A DNA stretch of 64,000 nucleotides, from contig NC_016131.3 in the NCBI RefSeq assembly GCF_000005505.3, positions 28,883,001 through 28,947,000 of the forward strand. The letters run 5' to 3'. The stretch comes from Brachypodium distachyon. Its lineage: Eukaryota > Streptophyta > Magnoliopsida > Poales > Poaceae. The translations under genes were made by a program, and so were the position numbers. Positions 59,844 through 64,000 of this stretch are shown here, one piece after another (position 1 is the first letter of the stretch; each line of letters begins with the position of its first letter). Under the pieces are notes generated by a model, which was given only the letters and a program-made list of their open reading frames with translations, had not been told where the DNA came from and searched no databases.

Positions 59844-60578
59844 TACCAAATCCCAGACACTTATTATGTAACGGAGGGAATACGTACTACTAATTGGTAG
59901 TCATCATCGTCACTCGTCTACCGTCATTTCTAGCATATTCCTAAGCCTAGTAGTCCCATGTCTAATTCTTCATGTTCGAGTCTTAGAACTGGCGACTTCT
60001 TGAGTTGTATGGTTGTTGATCCTACTTGTACCATTTTCTGACTTAAATAATCGATTACTCAAACATAAACGTTTTTCAGTTCCCAATTTCTGAACCGTGT
60101 CAAAAGTTACGAAATTAGCTAAAGCCTCGACAACGGGTGAGTCGACGGGTTACATCTTTGCATGTAATCTTCAGTGTGTAATGCCTCACCGCCTGTGCAT
60201 ACATAGCACATCACCTTTAATCATCTCCTCACGGCCGCCCATGCTCGCTAGCCAACACCCACAACTCCACACGGCCACACCGCTCCTCCTTAGTTCTCAC
60301 CCCTCTCGGGTACAAGATTTTTCTCGAAAATGGAAGCTTTTTTGGATTATTAATGATCTTCTCACTGCTTTGTACACCATGTCTAACGATAATTTCTCCT
60401 CCGTTTTCATGAACAACGGGATGGACGTGGTATGGGTTGCGGTGATTAGCACGTTTCTCACACTGATAGCTTGGTCAAGAACTTGGGCGTGGGGGTTGCA
60501 AATGGGATGGAAGGGCTAAATTTACATGTGTGATTAAAAATTACCATGTTTGTGCCAAAAAAATACGAGACCATCGTA

Positions 60579-60706
60579 CACACCTTCAATCTTTCATTGT
60601 TACATTCGGGTCGTGTCATTTGTAGTCATGGTTCATACTTCATACAAAAATCCACACAGAGTGCAGATATATATAGCATACACACCTTCAATCTTTCATT
60701 GTTACA
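60579..60706. repeat. Direct repeat of about 27 bp, two copies
   Basis: The segment ACACACCTTCAATCTTTCAT followed by TGTTACA occurs at 60579-60605 and again at 60680-60706. Confidence 0.85.
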
Positions 60707-61536
60707 CATATACACAAGAAGAGCATTCGCAAATTACCAATTACAAATCACAATCACGATCAAAGCGGTACACACCAATGTCAACGGTGGTCTGACTGTG
60801 TGATCCTGCCTGCCAGCTTGTTGAATCCGTAGAGTTGGTAACCCAACAAAAAATCTTAAGGTTTTGTTTCACACTAGTGTATTTTTTTAGTCACATGTGT
60901 ATTGAGATTTGAGGGGATCAGGTGTTTTCTGTGGAAGAAATCTAGGAACAACTATAGTTCATTTGGAGTTTACGGTGTTTTTTGAATTTTGGGGATAATA
61001 CTCTACAAACTCTAGAAAAACACTAGTGCAAAAAAAGAGCTAAATCTTCAGTTTGTCTAGGGAATGGCACGGGACCAAACGGAGCGCAGAGTGGAAGTAA
61101 TTAAAAGGTAGGCCAATAACATGACCAGATAAATTTATTTCAGAGCTGAGAAAAATTATTGCCAATTGGATCTTCTTCAACATTTGATCAATTTAAACCT
61201 ATTTACGTACTTCAAATTAATTATAGAAAAAGTCATAGAACATGTACAACTTCTGCTGAACATGACACTAGAACCGTCCACCTGTACAGCAAATTTCGCA
61301 TCTCTCGGTGTACTCTGAACCCTGTTTCGCTCGGGTTTTGACTTTGCCCGAGGTTACTGATGAAGCATGGTCTGAGCCTCTCGATCAGGTGATGAGACTG
61401 ATGAATGGTGTTGCCGAGTGATCAACACGTTTTGGCTAGCACTGGAGTAATTTGCAGTCCGTGTCCCCAATTAAGCTTCTTTCACTGGCTTAATTACATC
61501 CTCGGCATCCGGAGCAATTCGTACTACCATTACCGA

Positions 61537-62130
61537 TCAGCCGCCTCGGCGTCGTTTTCTGTTCGATCTCCCCACCAGCGGCTCCGCCTCCGGCTGAGCT
61601 CCATTGGCGAGGGAGACCCCCGCCACGTCCTCCGCCGCCTCCTCGTCGGTGAGACGGAGGGAGAAGAAGCGCACGGGCTCCGCGCTCCCCGCGGCAGCAG
61701 CTCCCCGCTGCCTCGTCGCCCGCCACTTCCTCCTCTGTTCTTGTTCCTGGAGTCGGCGCTCGCGGAACTGTCTCTCGATCTCCAATCCTAGTTGATCTGC
61801 CGTCATCGCCAACGCGATCTCCTTCCCGAGCTTCATCAGGTCGTCCATGTCGGCGCCGCTCGGTTCTTCCGCGGCGGCAGCGGCGGGCGAGGAGGACGGC
61901 GGCGGCGCCACGGCAATAATGCCCGACCTCGATGATGATGATGCATGCCTGGATCTGGATGGCGAGCGGGTGTCGCCGTTTGTAATTGCACGTACGGGCA
62001 CGGAAGCGGCCTCGCCACGGGCATTCGTCGTCGTTGTCTTCTCCGGCACCGGCAGCGCGCGTTCCGGTTGCTCCGCAAGGGCGGCGCTCTGGCAGGGCTC
62101 GTTGGGCGGCATCGTCTGGGTCGTTTCCAT
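61537..62130 (-). CDS. Uncharacterised protein
   Basis: A single frame of 197 residues on the minus strand from ATG 62130 (METTQTMPPNEPCQ). No domain is recognised. The first 90 residues are low in complexity (Ala, Ser, Thr, Pro). Residues about 95-130 form a likely helix with charged heptads: MDDLMKLGKEIALAM, then LEIERQFRERRLQEQEQRRKW. The end is basic (NRKRRRGG), a possible nuclear signal. Support for a real gene is the unbroken frame, the coiled-coil-like region and the head-to-head position next to the RING-H2 gene. Against it, GC-rich grass DNA often gives long open frames by chance, and the opposite strand also has shorter ones. Confidence 0.5.
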   Translation of the reverse strand: METTQTMPPNEPCQSAALAEQPERALPVPEKTTTTNARGEAASVPVRAITNGDTRSPSRSRHASSSSRSGIIAVAPPPSSSPAAAAAEEPSGADMDDLMKLGKEIALAMTADQLGLEIERQFRERRLQEQEQRRKWRATRQRGAAAAGSAEPVRFFSLRLTDEEAAEDVAGVSLANGAQPEAEPLVGRSNRKRRRGG

Positions 62131-62542
62131 GCCTCTCGATTGCTGGTGGTTTGATTGTGCATCAAGGCAAGCATCGACCCCTCTGCTGGTTATATTGATT
62201 TGGACTTTGGCCTGTTCCGATTTGCTTTCTCCGTTGATCGACTCTTCTTCTCGGAGTCGGAGCCTCCACCGACACGGGATCCCGAGTCTCTGACAAGTCC
62301 CGATTTGAATTCGGACACTGGGCCGGCCGACCGACCATCCGGAACGAGCGAGCCATATATTACAACTGCCCCGCCGCCGGCCCTACTCGCTTGCCCCCTT
62401 TACTGCACCACAGAGAAATCGCGGCATCACAGTTCTAAATTTCCGACCCATTTCGGAACGATCAGAAGCAGGGATCGATCGAAGAGAGAGAGAGATTCCG
62501 GCGAATCATCGCAGAGAAATCCCTCCCTTGATCGCGGGAACC
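62131..62542. promoter_or_regulatory. Shared upstream region of the divergent gene pair
   Basis: 412 bp separate two start codons that point away from each other, so a bidirectional promoter is possible. The CT/GA-rich stretch near 62480-62495 (GAGAGAGAGAGA) resembles the GA-repeat elements of plant core promoters. No clear TATA box was seen. Confidence 0.4.
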
Positions 62543-63673
62543 ATGGACGAGGTCGTTTTCCGGTCTCGTCTGCAGCGCCACGTTCTCGCGCCGCCGCCGG
62601 ACGTGGTCGTGATTACGGACGAGGAAGAAGAAGAGTTGGTTCTTGGCCACGATGATGACGACTGGAAGGAGGTGGATTCGGAGGAGGACGATGAGGAGTC
62701 CGCGGAGGATGAGTCCCAGGAGGCGAGCGGCGGCGGCGAGGAGGAGGAGTATTTCGACAGCGACGAAAGCAGCGATGACGAAGAGGAGGATGACGACGAG
62801 ATCTTCGGCGGCGACGAGGTACTACTAGCACGGCTGCGGCAACTCCGCCCGAACTTCGTCCCCAAAGGGCGGTTCCTCGGCCCCGCGCCGCGGTTCGCCA
62901 CCGCCGGGAACACGGCCGGCTTCATGCGTGTCTTCGCCACCGAGGAGAGCCAACAACATGGCGGCGGCGGCGAGAAGCAGATCTTGGTGTTCTACCGCTA
63001 CACCCGCTTCAGGGCGGCGGAACCGGAATCGGGCGGCGGCGGGGTGCGGGCGCGCGGCAGCACGAGGGAGCACCAGGTCCGGTTCGTCCTCCCGCACGCC
63101 GGCGACGCGGCGAGGTCGCTGGCGTGGGCCGCGTCGGCGCTGGTCCCGCTGATCTACCCCGGCCGCTCCACCAAGCAGCTCCAGGCGCTCTGGTCCGCCC
63201 TAGCCTCGCAGGTGCGCGTCCCGCCGCGAGCAGCGCGCGTCGAGGTGCTCGTCGACGTCGGCATCCTCCGTCTGCCGGACTGCACCCCGCCTGGCATGGA
63301 GGGCATGGCCGCCGCGCTTCAGGGCAAGATGCTGGATCCGTGGCCCGCGGGCTTCGTTGGCATGGAGCTGCGCCTGCCGGAGCCCGTGCTGTGCGGCGGC
63401 GGCACGGAAGGGGAAGCCACCGACGACGACGACGACGACGGCGGCGGCGACACGGACTGCTGCGAGAGGCGGTCGGCGAAGAGAAGGAAGGTCGCGGCTG
63501 ATTTCGCGGCGCAGGAGTGCGCCGTTTGCCTGGAGCCCCTGGAGAGCGACCTCGCGGCGTGGCCCGGGTGCTCCAGGCCTCACGTGTTCCATGGCGGGTG
63601 CTTGGAGCGCAGCCTCAAGGAGTGCGAGACGTGCCCCATCTGCAGGCGCAAGTTGTACGTCGAGGGCGCCTAA
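62543..63673 (+). CDS. RING-H2 zinc finger protein, probable E3 ubiquitin ligase
   Basis: A single exon of 376 residues starts at ATG 62543. The C-terminal RING-H2 domain has all eight ligands: Cys326, Cys329, Cys343, His347, His350, Cys353, Cys364 and Cys367, the pattern of ubiquitin ligases. Residues about 25-95 are strongly acidic (runs of Glu and Asp), and a second Asp run lies at about 294-300. The middle part (100-285) has no recognised domain; it includes LRQLRPNFVPKGRF and a Gly-rich linker. A basic RRSAKRRK stretch precedes the RING and may be a nuclear signal. No membrane segment is seen, so it is not an ATL-type ligase. The substrate is unknown. The reading frame is open a few codons upstream, but there is no other ATG. 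Confidence 0.88.
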   Translation: MDEVVFRSRLQRHVLAPPPDVVVITDEEEEELVLGHDDDDWKEVDSEEDDEESAEDESQEASGGGEEEEYFDSDESSDDEEEDDDEIFGGDEVLLARLRQLRPNFVPKGRFLGPAPRFATAGNTAGFMRVFATEESQQHGGGGEKQILVFYRYTRFRAAEPESGGGGVRARGSTREHQVRFVLPHAGDAARSLAWAASALVPLIYPGRSTKQLQALWSALASQVRVPPRAARVEVLVDVGILRLPDCTPPGMEGMAAALQGKMLDPWPAGFVGMELRLPEPVLCGGGTEGEATDDDDDDGGGDTDCCERRSAKRRKVAADFAAQECAVCLEPLESDLAAWPGCSRPHVFHGGCLERSLKECETCPICRRKLYVEGA

Positions 63674-64000
63674 GATGAATTAGAAACGTTTGCAGCTGTT
63701 GTAGAAGCTGTATAGGACTAGCCATTCTTCAGAATTTATTTGTTTGCTGAAGGGATACTAGCATTCTTCAGACTGTTGATGTATATTTATACATTCATTC
63801 ATCAATGAATGAATCATGTCAGTTGTATCTGATTGAAACAAATCTCTGTAACAATATCCTTGGATTTAATGAAAGGAGAACTCCTTGTCTGTTCAGTGAA
63901 GCAGCTATGCAACTGACTTTTGTGTGTGTCAGTGTGTGTTAACTGGATGTGCATCAGTTGAACTTTTATAGACAAAAGTAGTTCTAGATGAACAAATTAA
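63674..64000. other. 3' UTR and flank of the RING-H2 gene
   Basis: AT-rich, with AATGAA-like words near 63801 and 63867 that could serve as polyadenylation signals, and a TTCATTCATCAATGAATGAA palindrome at 63793-63815. No gene. Confidence 0.5.

Larger units (their letters stand above)
59478..61536. other. Intergenic region left of the divergent gene pair
   Basis: Includes the upstream region of the tail-anchored gene, a Stowaway at 59760-59843 with a second half copy to 59882, and a 27-bp direct repeat (60579-60605 and 60680-60706). No gene was accepted here. Confidence 0.5.

Noticed and set aside
60097..60519. Open frame of 140 codons
   Set aside because: No domain, weak start, composition like spacer; nothing supports a gene.
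61022..61035. CACTAGTGCAAAA, similar to a CACTA transposon end
   Set aside because: No matching inverted end or 3-bp duplication was found nearby.
62506..62940. Serine-rich minus-strand frame across the RING-H2 gene
   Set aside because: It is the reverse reading of the Asp/Glu-rich coding part of the RING-H2 gene.

Overview
The window is nuclear plant DNA, most likely from a pooid grass of the wheat/barley/Aegilops group. The evidence is GC-rich first exons with AT-richer introns, GT-AG spliced genes, many Stowaway MITEs with the CTCCCTCCGT-type terminus and TA target duplications, Helitron, hAT, Mutator-like and Tourist-like small elements inside introns, and a nest of long LTR retrotransposons. 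The species itself cannot be named from the sequence alone.

Layout, left to right: (1) 440-5292 (+), a SCO1/HCC1-type mitochondrial copper chaperone in six exons, with intron 3 swollen by a Stowaway and by a Helitron that itself carries a Mutator-like MITE. (2) 7641-10681 (+), a GPI-anchored lipid transfer protein. (3) 12110-19636 (+), a 17-exon mitochondrial intermediate peptidase of the M3 family. (4) 21263-23814 (+), an N-myristoylatable CDK-like (CRK/At1g54610-type) kinase. (5) 24413-25686, a Helitron carrying a Raf-like kinase scrap. (6) 26204-26491 (-), a DUF3511 protein. (7) 31005-32490 (-), TMA7, a ribosome-associated small protein. (8) 33496-33797 (+), a small predicted protein of unknown role. 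(9) 34749-38362 (-), an IST1-like ESCRT-III regulator. (10) 42636-44713 (+), a RAB5/RABF2-type GTPase whose model needs two GC-AG introns. (11) 45034-56563, an 11.5-kb nest: a minus-strand copia element with matching ATATC target duplications, interrupted by a plus-strand gypsy element that carries a hAT element in its LTR; the right side has lost the rest of the gypsy element and the copia 5' part. (12) 56832-57425 and 58959-59477 (-), two copies of an uncharacterised tail-anchored protein family, the first broken by frameshifts. (13) 61537-62130 (-) and 62543-63673 (+), a head-to-head pair: an uncharacterised protein and a RING-H2 protein.

The genes do not form an operon-like unit, as expected in a plant. 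Two encode mitochondrial proteins: SCO1 for cytochrome c oxidase copper delivery and MIP for presequence maturation. Two near neighbours, IST1-like and RAB5-type, both act at late or multivesicular endosomes. The strongest observations concern transposon structure: exact target-site duplications allow several nested insertion histories to be read directly. The splice models for RAB5 (GC donors) and for the small gene at 33496 (start codon cut from the rest by an intron) deserve transcript checks.
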